Shown one piece after another: positions 16,568 to 25,201 of a stretch of DNA of 48,890 nucleotides; position 1 is the stretch's first letter; each line of letters starts with the position of its first letter. This DNA is from a virus. The DNA is taken from positions 1 to 48,890 of IMG/VR virus record IMGVR_UViG_3300046168_000056; one strand, written 5' to 3'. The notes beneath the pieces are model-generated. The model had not been told where the DNA came from. It did no database searches and worked only from the letters and a program-made list of their open reading frames with translations. The translations under genes and the position numbers were made by a program.

Positions 16568-17172
16568 CATACCAATGTCCTTTAGATTCTAAAATTTTTA
16601 AAGAGTATGTAAATAAATATATTACTGAAGTTGATGAAGTAATAGAAACTGGAACATATTTAGGACAGGGAAGTACTAAAGTTTTCGCAGATACCGGAAA
16701 ACCTGTAATTACTATAGAAAGTTGCTTGGATCACTACATTGGGGCAAAACATAATTTAAAAAACTATAACAATGTAACGCAATTGTTTGCTTCATCTTTA
16801 AAGAGAGATGATATGGAATTACATATTGAGCGAGTAGAATATAATGGTACTTATGAGGGAGGTAGTAACCCAATTGAATTTTATAAAAATGAGATCAATG
16901 GTTGGAATCAAGATCCCCCGATCATTGAGGATATTTTACTTCCATTAATAAATAATTCAAAAAAACAATTAGTATTTTTGGACTCTGCTGGTGGAGTTGG
17001 GTATTTAGAATTTTTGGAGTTTCTTAAAATAGGAAAAAACAAAACCCAAAAGATATTAATGCTTGATGATGTATGTCATGTAAAGCATCAAGAGTCTGTA
17101 AAAAAACTCAATGAATTAAATGTTTGGACGAAAGTCGTAGATAATAGATTTTCAATTTCTAAATTTGAATAG
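16564..17172 (+). CDS. methyltransferase-like protein (class I fold)
   Basis: A 202-residue protein with EVIETGTYLGQGSTKVFADT and PVITIES near residues 25-52, an arrangement like motif I and the acidic motif II of class I SAM-dependent methyltransferases. A later QLVFLDSAGGVGYLEFLEFL and KILMLDDVCH fit the later beta strands. It is similar in layout to small-molecule or sugar methyltransferases linked to glycan synthesis, which suits the neighbouring transferase genes. Substrate unknown; enzymatic activity is inferred from the fold. Confidence 0.6.
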   Translation: MTYQCPLDSKIFKEYVNKYITEVDEVIETGTYLGQGSTKVFADTGKPVITIESCLDHYIGAKHNLKNYNNVTQLFASSLKRDDMELHIERVEYNGTYEGGSNPIEFYKNEINGWNQDPPIIEDILLPLINNSKKQLVFLDSAGGVGYLEFLEFLKIGKNKTQKILMLDDVCHVKHQESVKKLNELNVWTKVVDNRFSISKFE

Positions 17173-17176
17173 TATA

Positions 17177-19255
17177 TTATCTGGTTTTTTCATAAGGCAA
17201 ATTGTACTTTACCTCATTTGACTGTAAGTGTCCTCTATTTAGTTTTGTATCAATAAATCTTAAATCTTCTATACCACCATGTCTTTCAATGGTCATATTA
17301 GCTTTAATTAATTGGACTGGATTTTGTCCATATCTTGGGTCATCTTTAACTTTATTACCGTAAGGTTTTAGTAAATCATTAAAAGTGTTTTCCGCATCTT
17401 TTGCTGTCATGAAAGCCCAAAGATCTATGGAATTGTCCATTTTTTCTAATATATTTCCTGTTTTGTAATCCCTTACATAGATACATAAATATCTTTGTTC
17501 GTTACCTTCTATATGATGTCCATCAAGCACACCCTCATTTCCGCCCAACAAGAAGGGGGCGTTTTTCGTGTATGTTACTTCTATAAGTAATTTTGCCCTG
17601 CCAGTATTAGTCCAAGTTGGAGATGGTGGTTGCTTTTGGAGTTTACCCGGACTGCAATTGGTAACAGTTCTTGGTTTCTCGCTAGACTTGCTGTAATAAG
17701 CAGGCTTGTAGCTTCTGTAGGAGAAGCTACTATATGAAGAACTCTGCGAAGGTATGCTAAAAGATACACAACTGCTTGCTGAAGATAAAGAAAATGAAGA
17801 GGCATAACAGGTTTTTTCATAAGGAGTAATATTAGGAGTAAGCCCTGCAATATGATTATTCGCGGTTATAGTTACTGTACTAATATAGCTACTCATAGAT
17901 GTGCTGTAAGTCGCGCAATCAAAATAAAAAGTTTCTGTTGTGGGTGGCTTTGGTACTTTAATAGTGCTGCACTTTATTTTTGGTATTTTTATATTCGCAT
18001 CTATTTTTCCTAGATTTATATTTAGGTCACCTGATATTGGAGCAGTTTTTTCAACATTGCTAATAACTGGTATTTCACAATCCTCTATTATAGTCTTTTT
18101 AAATGTAGCATGAGAGTAGTTTAGCCTTCCAGTCTTTAGATTATTTTTATAAACAGGAATATTTAGATCTGTAGTGAATGGTATTGTTTTTTTAGTAGTT
18201 TCTAAATCGTAACTATTAAAAGAACATTTTATTATACGCTTTTTCGGTGTTAAGTAATAACTCTGTACATATTCTGTCGCTCCCTCAGAAGTATATGAAT
18301 ATGTATCACAGGATGGTATATTTATATCAAGTTCAACCTTTTGAATAGAAGTACTTATTTTATATCCATCATAATATAAAGTTCTGCTTTCATCATGCGT
18401 ATAAGAAGGAACACTAAATTTACATTCTGGAATCGTAACATCAGCACCCGTTATGGTGAGAGGTTCAAAACCACCTAGATCGTAGGAATATAATGTTTTC
18501 GATCCTGTACTGGAGGGTAAATTTAAATCTACACTAGATGTACCTAATGTAAAATTAGGAACTGAACTATAATTTCCTGTTTCTTTTAATATAGGAACGG
18601 TACAGGCGGGAATATTTATATCATCTATAGTACCGGTTACCTGTTGGGTGGCAGTAGTAGAAGTATAGATAGGTATAGTTACCTTAACATCTTGTTGTGT
18701 TGTGGTTGTTAATTTCTTCGCATAACTTAGTGTAGAAGTACTACAATCTGATTGTATGCCAGTTAAAACAGACGTGGTCGTACTTGTTACATCAGTTAAT
18801 AAATCTAAATCTAAATCCGCGGAGAATGGTACTGTAGTTGTGCTTGCCGCCCCCAATGTGTATTCTTGGGTTGTAAATGTTGTAGTCTGATTTTGTGTAC
18901 CATTTGTTTTAGCATAGCTAAGTGTGGTTGACTTAACATCAGGTATATTGAGAACCTCTGTTGATTTGTCTAAGGAAACTATAGCCTCTGCCTTTTCCGT
19001 AGTTACATCTGTTACTACATCAACACTAATATCTGCGGAGAAGGCGTATGACTGAGTTGATGCAGTAGTTAATGAATAACTTGGAATGGTTACTGTTACA
19101 GTTTGTTGCTCAGTTCCATCCTTTACTGCAAGTGTTTTTGTTGTGGTCGTACTGGTAATTCCAGCCAGTACAGATATAGGTGAACCTCCAGACGTACTAA
19201 CAGTAGGTACACTTATAGTTATACAACAATTTGGTGCTTCTTCTTCTTCTGGCAT
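17177..19255 (-). CDS. large beta-repeat structural protein (putative tail fibre/tip)
   Basis: A 692-residue Thr/Ser-rich protein starting MPEEEEAPNCCITISVPTVS. Most of it is irregular beta-strand repeats of the type SADISVDVVTDVTTEKAEAI or KVTIPIYTSTTATQQVTGTI, alternating hydrophobic strands with Ser/Thr turns and occasional Cys. The last 120 residues differ and look globular (FLLGGNEGVLDGHHIEGNEQ). It follows a similar protein one base downstream; a GGAGGAATAAT ribosome-binding site is embedded in that gene's last codons. The pair lies downstream of the tape measure, so a tail fibre, spike or adhesin is likely. No receptor-binding fold is recognised. Confidence 0.6.
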   Translation of the reverse strand: MPEEEEAPNCCITISVPTVSTSGGSPISVLAGITSTTTTKTLAVKDGTEQQTVTVTIPSYSLTTASTQSYAFSADISVDVVTDVTTEKAEAIVSLDKSTEVLNIPDVKSTTLSYAKTNGTQNQTTTFTTQEYTLGAASTTTVPFSADLDLDLLTDVTSTTTSVLTGIQSDCSTSTLSYAKKLTTTTQQDVKVTIPIYTSTTATQQVTGTIDDINIPACTVPILKETGNYSSVPNFTLGTSSVDLNLPSSTGSKTLYSYDLGGFEPLTITGADVTIPECKFSVPSYTHDESRTLYYDGYKISTSIQKVELDINIPSCDTYSYTSEGATEYVQSYYLTPKKRIIKCSFNSYDLETTKKTIPFTTDLNIPVYKNNLKTGRLNYSHATFKKTIIEDCEIPVISNVEKTAPISGDLNINLGKIDANIKIPKIKCSTIKVPKPPTTETFYFDCATYSTSMSSYISTVTITANNHIAGLTPNITPYEKTCYASSFSLSSASSCVSFSIPSQSSSYSSFSYRSYKPAYYSKSSEKPRTVTNCSPGKLQKQPPSPTWTNTGRAKLLIEVTYTKNAPFLLGGNEGVLDGHHIEGNEQRYLCIYVRDYKTGNILEKMDNSIDLWAFMTAKDAENTFNDLLKPYGNKVKDDPRYGQNPVQLIKANMTIERHGGIEDLRFIDTKLNRGHLQSNEVKYNLPYEKTR

Positions 19256-19256
19256 A

Positions 19257-21869
19257 TTATTCCTCCGGGATGTAACAGCAAGCGGTTGCTGATTTAGACC
19301 CTACACTAACTGATGGTACTGTTATGGTAGTATTATTACCACTTACTGATGTAACAAATGTTACAGATTCATCAGCGATTTTGTCCATAGTAACCGTTGC
19401 GGTAACATCTTGAGTGCTTGAGGTTAAGCCTGTTGGCATGTCCACATCAATCGTACCATCTATTGTATCACCAACGCTGGATGTAACTGGAGTGACATCT
19501 GTAACGAAACTCATCATCTCATATGGAGCAACATCTGTAACAACTGTCTTCTGACTATTTCCTTCCAATACAGCAATATCCAAAGTCGCATCTAGAATTT
19601 GTGGTATTGGTAGGGTTACAGTTTTCGTAACGGGAGTTGGAACTATTGTAGTTGGAAGATCAACAGTAATTTCACCAGCAACTGTATCACTATATGGCTC
19701 TGTTACTGGAGTAATTGTTTTAACAACATCTTCACTAGAGAATGTCGCGCAAGATGTGACTATATTCGCTGTTGCATCTTCAAAATCTGGAATATCAACT
19801 TTCGCGGTTACTTCTTTTGTTGATTCACTTATACCATCAATTATATCAAGTGTCGCATTAATGTTAATACCAGTTGCGGTAAATGGATCACATTTGTGTG
19901 TGCTTGCTTCATAGAGGGGAATTGTAATGTCCTGCTCTTGTGCAAGTGACTGAAGGTTAATTTTCTTATCAGAATTTGCATAAGTTGTTATCTTGCCAAT
20001 TGATGTTGAAATTATCTGTGTTGGTATGTTTGTATCAACATTAATATCTACAGTTGTATCAGTTCCATCACACTTAACATCTCTTGTGCCAAAAACTGGA
20101 TAGTCATAAGTTGTAGTTTTTTGTTCTGAAATTAATGCTACAGGGATTGTAATATCTGCTTCAACCTTATCCTGATAACCGGGGCATTTTTTTGGAGTCT
20201 CCGTAATCTTTTTTACATAACTGAATGAGCTATTTGTAGCACTACCAAGTGTGTAATCATATACTGTATTACTACAAACATATGGAATTTTTTTAAGACC
20301 TACAGGAACATTTACCTCAATATCTCCCGTGATTGGTGTAGTTATTGGAGTGTCCTGTGCGATATCATTGTAAGTATAATACAATGGTTTTGTTGCAAAC
20401 TTATCAAATGTATAAAATTCTCCACCCTTACATTTATCATATGAAATCAATGACGCTGTTGGTACGGTAATATATCCACTAACTGGAGATTTAGCATTTC
20501 CATCAAGATATATTCTTTCATATTTTTCACCATCACATACAGCTACATCATATTCATCCACACATGGATCTGTCTCCTTCCAAAATATATCATCATCTGG
20601 GGTAGGTTCAGTCGTGTTTGTAGTTTGTGTGTTTACGAAAAACGTTCCATTCCGATTTACTATTTCTCCCGGATTGTAAGTTGTGTTTATATTCCAGTTG
20701 GCTATGTTTCCTTTAATATTAGCACAAGGGTCAACTAGAGAGTCCCACTCATATGAACATTTACCCTGACTGGTTGATATTGAATAGTATGGGACTTTAA
20801 CTGATAATGTTGTGGGATTATTAGTATTTGTTAAATTATAATATGGAACATTTACGGAAATCTTACAGCTTTGCTGTGAGCCTGATAGGGAGTAACTATT
20901 TACACAAACGCTTATACTTGAATATGAAGTCGAAAAAGAAGGTATTGAGAAACTTACAAGACTTGATTCGCAATCTTTTTCCTCATCCTGACCCTTATCT
21001 AGAACAAAAGCACATTCCGTTTCTTCAACTTGCGTGAAATTACAATCTCCTAAATACTTAATTCCAGCTTTAGTTTTTAATCCTACATTTTTTTCCTCAT
21101 CATAAAGGGTGACAATTGCATTTGCATCATTTGGAAGCCTTTGCTTACCATGTAGTGTGTACTGTACGAAAGCATTCTGTGGATGTATAACTTTTAAAAG
21201 TTGTCCAGACCTTGAAGTATTTCTAAACATTCTACCCTGCAACCAATCCCAGCGCTGTCTGTACATTTCCCATACGGGAGATTTTCCTTTATTACCAATT
21301 GCCGGATAAAATAATAAATCAAAACTATGTGTATTTTTTTGCCACTCACAAGCACTTGTCTTATGCATTGCAGTGTATTCAAACTCTAACTCGTAACAGC
21401 CCGGTTTAGTAAATATAAAGTGATCCCCTTCATCCTGCATAAAATCAGCACCTATTTGATAGGTCTGCTTCATGGAATCCCAGACATTTAGGGGCTTCTC
21501 AGGAAAAGGCTCGCAGTTTATGTCGAAAATATTATCTGGTCTTGGAAGTGGTATGTCTAAGCCTTCAAGATCTCTGTAAGGCTGATAGTCGGGTCTACCA
21601 TTATAACTAATTTGACGATCTGTATCATCAGCCGAATAATTCCACTCCTGTATTTGTCTTTTTTTTGTCGTGTCTTGGGGTAATGCTGCACTTATGTTTA
21701 CAGCTCCATTTTGATGAATAGTACGTATATTATCACCAGCAACAATATTTCTACCCCTCGCAAGTTCTTTTATCGCATCTTGAATCGCATTAATTCTGTC
21801 AGCGGTAATAGTATTAAATAGATTAGCCCCAGTTTGGATGGGGCTTAATTTATGTAAATTTATATTCAC
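19257..21869 (-). CDS. large beta-repeat structural protein (putative tail protein)
   Basis: An 870-residue protein. The N-terminal 80 residues (NLFNTITADRINAIQDAIKE; RNIVAGDNIRTIHQNGAVNI) resemble the virion-attachment start of environmental-phage structural proteins. A globular, Trp-rich domain follows to about residue 270. The remaining 600 residues are Thr/Val/Ser-rich beta repeats (PTGLTSSTQDVTATVTMDKI type), ending ATACCYIPEE. The neighbouring 692-residue gene shares the repeat style and Cys-Cys motif. Tail fibre or tip component is the best guess. Confidence 0.6.
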   Translation of the reverse strand: MNINLHKLSPIQTGANLFNTITADRINAIQDAIKELARGRNIVAGDNIRTIHQNGAVNISAALPQDTTKKRQIQEWNYSADDTDRQISYNGRPDYQPYRDLEGLDIPLPRPDNIFDINCEPFPEKPLNVWDSMKQTYQIGADFMQDEGDHFIFTKPGCYELEFEYTAMHKTSACEWQKNTHSFDLLFYPAIGNKGKSPVWEMYRQRWDWLQGRMFRNTSRSGQLLKVIHPQNAFVQYTLHGKQRLPNDANAIVTLYDEEKNVGLKTKAGIKYLGDCNFTQVEETECAFVLDKGQDEEKDCESSLVSFSIPSFSTSYSSISVCVNSYSLSGSQQSCKISVNVPYYNLTNTNNPTTLSVKVPYYSISTSQGKCSYEWDSLVDPCANIKGNIANWNINTTYNPGEIVNRNGTFFVNTQTTNTTEPTPDDDIFWKETDPCVDEYDVAVCDGEKYERIYLDGNAKSPVSGYITVPTASLISYDKCKGGEFYTFDKFATKPLYYTYNDIAQDTPITTPITGDIEVNVPVGLKKIPYVCSNTVYDYTLGSATNSSFSYVKKITETPKKCPGYQDKVEADITIPVALISEQKTTTYDYPVFGTRDVKCDGTDTTVDINVDTNIPTQIISTSIGKITTYANSDKKINLQSLAQEQDITIPLYEASTHKCDPFTATGININATLDIIDGISESTKEVTAKVDIPDFEDATANIVTSCATFSSEDVVKTITPVTEPYSDTVAGEITVDLPTTIVPTPVTKTVTLPIPQILDATLDIAVLEGNSQKTVVTDVAPYEMMSFVTDVTPVTSSVGDTIDGTIDVDMPTGLTSSTQDVTATVTMDKIADESVTFVTSVSGNNTTITVPSVSVGSKSATACCYIPEE

Positions 21870-22705
21870 GGAAGAGAGACGCTTCCTTTATTTTGGTATA
21901 ATAATGGATTCCAACCTCCAGGCCCACTCGCTAGGAATTCTAAATTTGTCGTGAAGTATTTAACATTCCCACCATTTTGGGTTTTAACATCTTCAGAAAT
22001 GTTTGATAAAATCCAATTAGCACCTTCATATGGTGGGGAAATGTAAGGGATCGAGCGAGAACTTGGATGAACTATACTTCCAAGCTTACTCATATGTCTT
22101 TGCGCTAATCTCCCACTTTGTTGTTTTGTCATTTTAGGGCCACAGTTCGCGTTTCTTCTCTGTGTGTTTATTGCTGAATACTTAAAGACTAATTGCCCCG
22201 GTTGTAAAAAATTTTCTACACCCTCCAATTCTCTCGCGCCAGCCGCACCAGATGGTTGTGGTCTTCCATGTTGACCATCTGGTAAAGGCCCAAAAGCCTT
22301 AAAGCCCCCATCTTCATGTAGTATTCTGCCAAATTCATTAGGGCTTGTTCCAAGACCAATAGGGCCGGCAAAAGATCCTGTAGTACCTTTATAATTAGGG
22401 TGCACGGGAATAGGGGACTGCATAGTACCTATTGCATATCCACCAGTAGGCATAGAATGTTGTGATAAACCTTCGTATGTAGCATTAATTATATCAAATG
22501 CTCCATCATTTGTATGTACTACATTACTACAGAAAAGCCAATTTTCACGAGGGTGTGTGTGTCCCGGCCCAATCCTCATGGTAGAGGCTAATGAGCATGA
22601 GCGCCTACGATCGCATTTGTATTGAATTGTACCTGAACCCATTCCATTTAGGTTCATATTAATTGTTGCCCCCGGTTGTTCGAGAAGATAACTTAAACAG
22701 CTCAT
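21866..22705 (-). CDS. putative virion structural protein
   Basis: Not recognised by family. 279 residues, rich in Gly, Pro and His, with short aromatic strands (GPGHTHPRENWLFCSNVVHT; GPLPDGQHGRPQPSGAAG; EFLASGPGGWNPLLYQ). This suggests a beta-structured, secreted-like virion component rather than an enzyme. It overlaps the 870-residue protein by 4 bases and lies just downstream of the tape-measure gene, where distal tail or baseplate-type proteins are usual. Confidence 0.5.
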   Translation of the reverse strand: MSCLSYLLEQPGATINMNLNGMGSGTIQYKCDRRRSCSLASTMRIGPGHTHPRENWLFCSNVVHTNDGAFDIINATYEGLSQHSMPTGGYAIGTMQSPIPVHPNYKGTTGSFAGPIGLGTSPNEFGRILHEDGGFKAFGPLPDGQHGRPQPSGAAGARELEGVENFLQPGQLVFKYSAINTQRRNANCGPKMTKQQSGRLAQRHMSKLGSIVHPSSRSIPYISPPYEGANWILSNISEDVKTQNGGNVKYFTTNLEFLASGPGGWNPLLYQNKGSVSLP

Positions 22706-22707
22706 AA

Positions 22708-22827
22708 TTATTTTACGTCAAAGTTTAATCTATTGTCTATAACCTCTTTAGTGTCGAGTTGAATGCCCTTCATGTCTCTAGTAAGTTCAGCTAAGGCTGA
22801 TAAAGCTTCTGTTCTTTTTCTCGCCAT
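22708..22827 (-). CDS. small 39-residue protein downstream of tape measure
   Basis: Short frame MARKRTEALSALAELTRDMK continuing to a C-terminal RLNFDVK. It is helical and fits neatly between the tape-measure stop and the next tail gene, leaving almost no untranslated sequence. It could be a small tail component; it could also be the true end of the tape measure if another indel lies near 22830. Confidence 0.45.
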   Translation of the reverse strand: MARKRTEALSALAELTRDMKGIQLDTKEVIDNRLNFDVK

Positions 22828-22840
22828 AATTACTTGAGGA

Positions 22841-23190
22841 TCAGTTGATGCCGCGCCTCCCCCAGGCTCCTATTTTTCTAAAACCATCAGTTACTGTTTT
22901 CATTTCAGGAACTTCACCAAGCTTTTGAGTCATTAGCTCAGACAGAGCCGCACTTTTCGCAGTGGTTACATCAAACGGATCTTTTGAGTCTCCCAAGTTT
23001 TTTCTAAATGATGCTTCAAGAAAATCTCTATCCTTCATCGCGGTAGCTTTTTTCTTAGCTCCAGAGTCACCCATCCTTGCGGCAAGTTCTAATTCAGCTA
23101 AATCTTGCGCTCTTCGGGCTTTCGCAGCATTGCCTTGTACTTTTTCACTTTTCGCTCTTTTGTTTTCTGCCAATTCATCTCGTGCCATTT
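22841..23190 (-). CDS. tape-measure protein, C-terminal fragment
   Basis: Last part of the tape measure after the final frame break. The sequence runs from EMARDELAENKRAKSEKVQG to the C-terminus GFRKIGAWGRRGIN. It joins the preceding fragment at AAATG (23188-23190), where one added A restores one reading frame. Lys/Ala/Glu-rich helix, as expected for this protein. See the entry at 25198 for the whole gene. Confidence 0.7.
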
Positions 23191-24576
23191 CGCAGCTTCT
23201 TTATCTCCCATTTTTTTAGACAACTCTTCAGTTCTTCTTTCTAAAAACTTACTATCTTCTGCTTTCCCTAGCGCTTCCATCATGTCCATAGCGCCAGATA
23301 AGTCACCGATGTCAAAGCGAAAATCTATTTCATTATTCATCGCAAGCATTTCAAGATCTTCCTTTAAACGATTGAAAGCTTTAATCGCAGTTCTGTCCAT
23401 TTTTGCTATTGCATCTTCTAGTTTTTTATTCGCATCAGCAAGCTTCTTTGTTTTTTGTTCTGCCTGATCAAAAGTATCAAGGACACCCTTCAATTCAAGA
23501 ATATCTCTCTCAACTTGAACAAGAGCTTTAGATGTTTTTTCTAACTCAACATCATCCAAACCACCTTGATTTAATTTAGCCTGCAAAAGCGCGGCTTCTT
23601 CCTCCATTCCCGCAAGATCCTCTCCAGCTCTTTTTCTACTCTGACCTCCATCTTTTGCGAAAGATCTTTCTTGTGCACTAATTCTTGATTTATTAGCACG
23701 CATCATAATTTCTGCTTTTTCTCTTTCGGCATCAAGTGTTTCTTTGGTGATTGCTCTTAGGGCTTCTATTTCGGCTGTATCAATTAATCGAATAGCTGCG
23801 GCATTTTGTAAATTATCTTTAATGACTTCAATTTGGTGGATAATTTGATCCTGCTCCTTGACCATATTTTCATATTCTTTACCCATATTTTGAAGCTCTT
23901 TCTTTGCGGCTTCTAGGGCTTGTACCTGTCGCTTGGTCATATTTACTCCCCCCTCGTCTTCGCCTCTCGCGGCTGACTGTAGGGTGCTCTCTAGTGCCCC
24001 AAGCTTCATTCCATCTTCTACTCCCGTGTAATCAATATTGCCCGACTTATCAAATCCTACTGTTCCTGTTAAAGCTTCTCTTTCTTTTGCCATAGCAATA
24101 TCAAGATCTTTAAACATTTGTTTTTTCTCTTCGGCAATTTGATCTGCCCCAAAAACACCATCTGCCTTAAATTGATCGGTCTTCATTAAGTCTTTAACGA
24201 AGGCATCTATATTGAACTTTCCAACTCCTGTGTCTTCATTGTCACTTATAGCCGCATTAAGCAAAGTTACCGCAGGGATTGCGTTAAATGCTCTTTCCCC
24301 ATCACTACGATCGTATTTACCACTAGCCTTAGCTTCATTTAATGCTTTTTCACCTTCTGCAGTAGCAAACCAATCTTCTATGACATTTTCCATGTCATCA
24401 CCCTCTTCTACCCTTTTTCGCCTAGCTTCGGCTGAAGACTCTCTAATCCCCATCTCAAGCTCAATCTCTGCTTTCTTTACAGTCTTTCTTTGCTCCAATC
24501 TTTGATCTATTTCCTTTGAAGCTACCTGTCTTTCATTAGTCCCCTGCAGCTTCCTGAATAGAATCTTTAAGTTCAT
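23098..24576 (-). CDS. tape-measure protein, long coiled-coil fragment
   Basis: The longest fragment of the broken tape-measure gene. The true frame enters near 24541 (TNERQVASKEIDQRLEQRKT), because the preceding fragment runs out at a four-G run (24541-24544) that needs one G removed. The product is almost entirely charged alpha-helix (EALRAITKETLDAEREKAEI; KTKKLADANKKLEDAIAKMD), typical of the extended coiled-coil rod that sets tail length. It ends out of frame at 23098 after the A-run at 23188-23190. Confidence 0.75.
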   Translation of the reverse strand: MNLKILFRKLQGTNERQVASKEIDQRLEQRKTVKKAEIELEMGIRESSAEARRKRVEEGDDMENVIEDWFATAEGEKALNEAKASGKYDRSDGERAFNAIPAVTLLNAAISDNEDTGVGKFNIDAFVKDLMKTDQFKADGVFGADQIAEEKKQMFKDLDIAMAKEREALTGTVGFDKSGNIDYTGVEDGMKLGALESTLQSAARGEDEGGVNMTKRQVQALEAAKKELQNMGKEYENMVKEQDQIIHQIEVIKDNLQNAAAIRLIDTAEIEALRAITKETLDAEREKAEIMMRANKSRISAQERSFAKDGGQSRKRAGEDLAGMEEEAALLQAKLNQGGLDDVELEKTSKALVQVERDILELKGVLDTFDQAEQKTKKLADANKKLEDAIAKMDRTAIKAFNRLKEDLEMLAMNNEIDFRFDIGDLSGAMDMMEALGKAEDSKFLERRTEELSKKMGDKEAAKWHEMNWQKTKERKVKKYKAMLRKPEERKI

Positions 24577-24797
24577 TTCTGCGCTGTATTAATAATGAGA
24601 CTTTTTCCGCATCATTTGCTGTACTCATCGCTTGATCAAAATTCTGCTTGGTGAGAGCTTTTTGCAAATCAAGTTCTCTTTGCATTAAATCAAGTCTAGC
24701 TTGGGATAACCTAAGTCTATTTTCATCAATTTCTGCAGCTTTTTTCATGTCCATCACAATTGCGGCAACTCTATTACTCATAGCTTCAGCTGCGGCT
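24536..24797 (-). CDS. tape-measure protein, internal fragment
   Basis: Internal piece of the tape measure, AAAEAMSNRVAAIVMDMKKA to DSIQEAAG. It joins upstream at GGTTA (24797-24800), where one added T restores frame, and downstream at the four-G run at 24541-24544. Strongly helical. It is not an independent gene. Confidence 0.7.
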
Positions 24798-25038
24798 AAC
24801 CCTCGTCTACAAATATACCAGCATCAACATTAGCTAAGGCTTCTCCGGCCTCACTTGCTGCAGAACTTACAGACTCAAGCATTGTAGTAAGTAGTTGAGT
24901 TTTTTCAGTCATGTTCGTGACAGCCGCAGCCTGTTCTTCATATTTATCACGAAGCTCTCTTGTTGCTGCACTCACTTTAGCGCCAGCTTCAGCTTCAGCA
25001 TTGTGAGCTTGAACTACTTGGTAAATAGCTGCGCCCAA
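24796..25038 (-). CDS. tape-measure protein, internal fragment
   Basis: Internal piece, ALGAAIYQVVQAHNAEAEAG to GIFVDEG. It joins upstream at GCCT (25043-25044), where one C is extra, and downstream at the missing T near 24798. The only start here is TTG, consistent with a fragment rather than a gene. Confidence 0.7.
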   Translation of the reverse strand: MGAAIYQVVQAHNAEAEAGAKVSAATRELRDKYEEQAAAVTNMTEKTQLLTTMLESVSSAASEAGEALANVDAGIFVDEG

Positions 25039-25201
25039 TGCAGGCTAAACCAGCAATAATTGCGGTGATTGGATTTGCTAACATCGCACCAAACGCGGCT
25101 CTCAATGCTCCTGTAAATTGTTTTACTAAAAATCCCGCAAGCTTAAACGCCCCCCCTGTTGCGATTGCTGTTATTCCAGTCAATTTTTGGGCTATGGTCA
25201 T
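24995..25201 (-). CDS. tape-measure protein, internal hydrophobic fragment
   Basis: Internal piece with a membrane-insertable stretch (AAFGAMLANPITAIIAGLA), of the kind tape measures use during DNA ejection. It joins upstream at AGGGGATGA (25198-25205), which needs one more G. The frame leaves the protein at 25043; the residues after GLAC are out-of-frame. Confidence 0.7.
   Translation of the reverse strand: MTIAQKLTGITAIATGGAFKLAGFLVKQFTGALRAAFGAMLANPITAIIAGLACIGRSYLPSSSSSQC

Noticed and set aside
17100-17180. Terminator between convergent genes at 17172/17177
   Set aside because: Only a T-run (GGTTTTTT) is visible; no stable stem precedes it on either strand.
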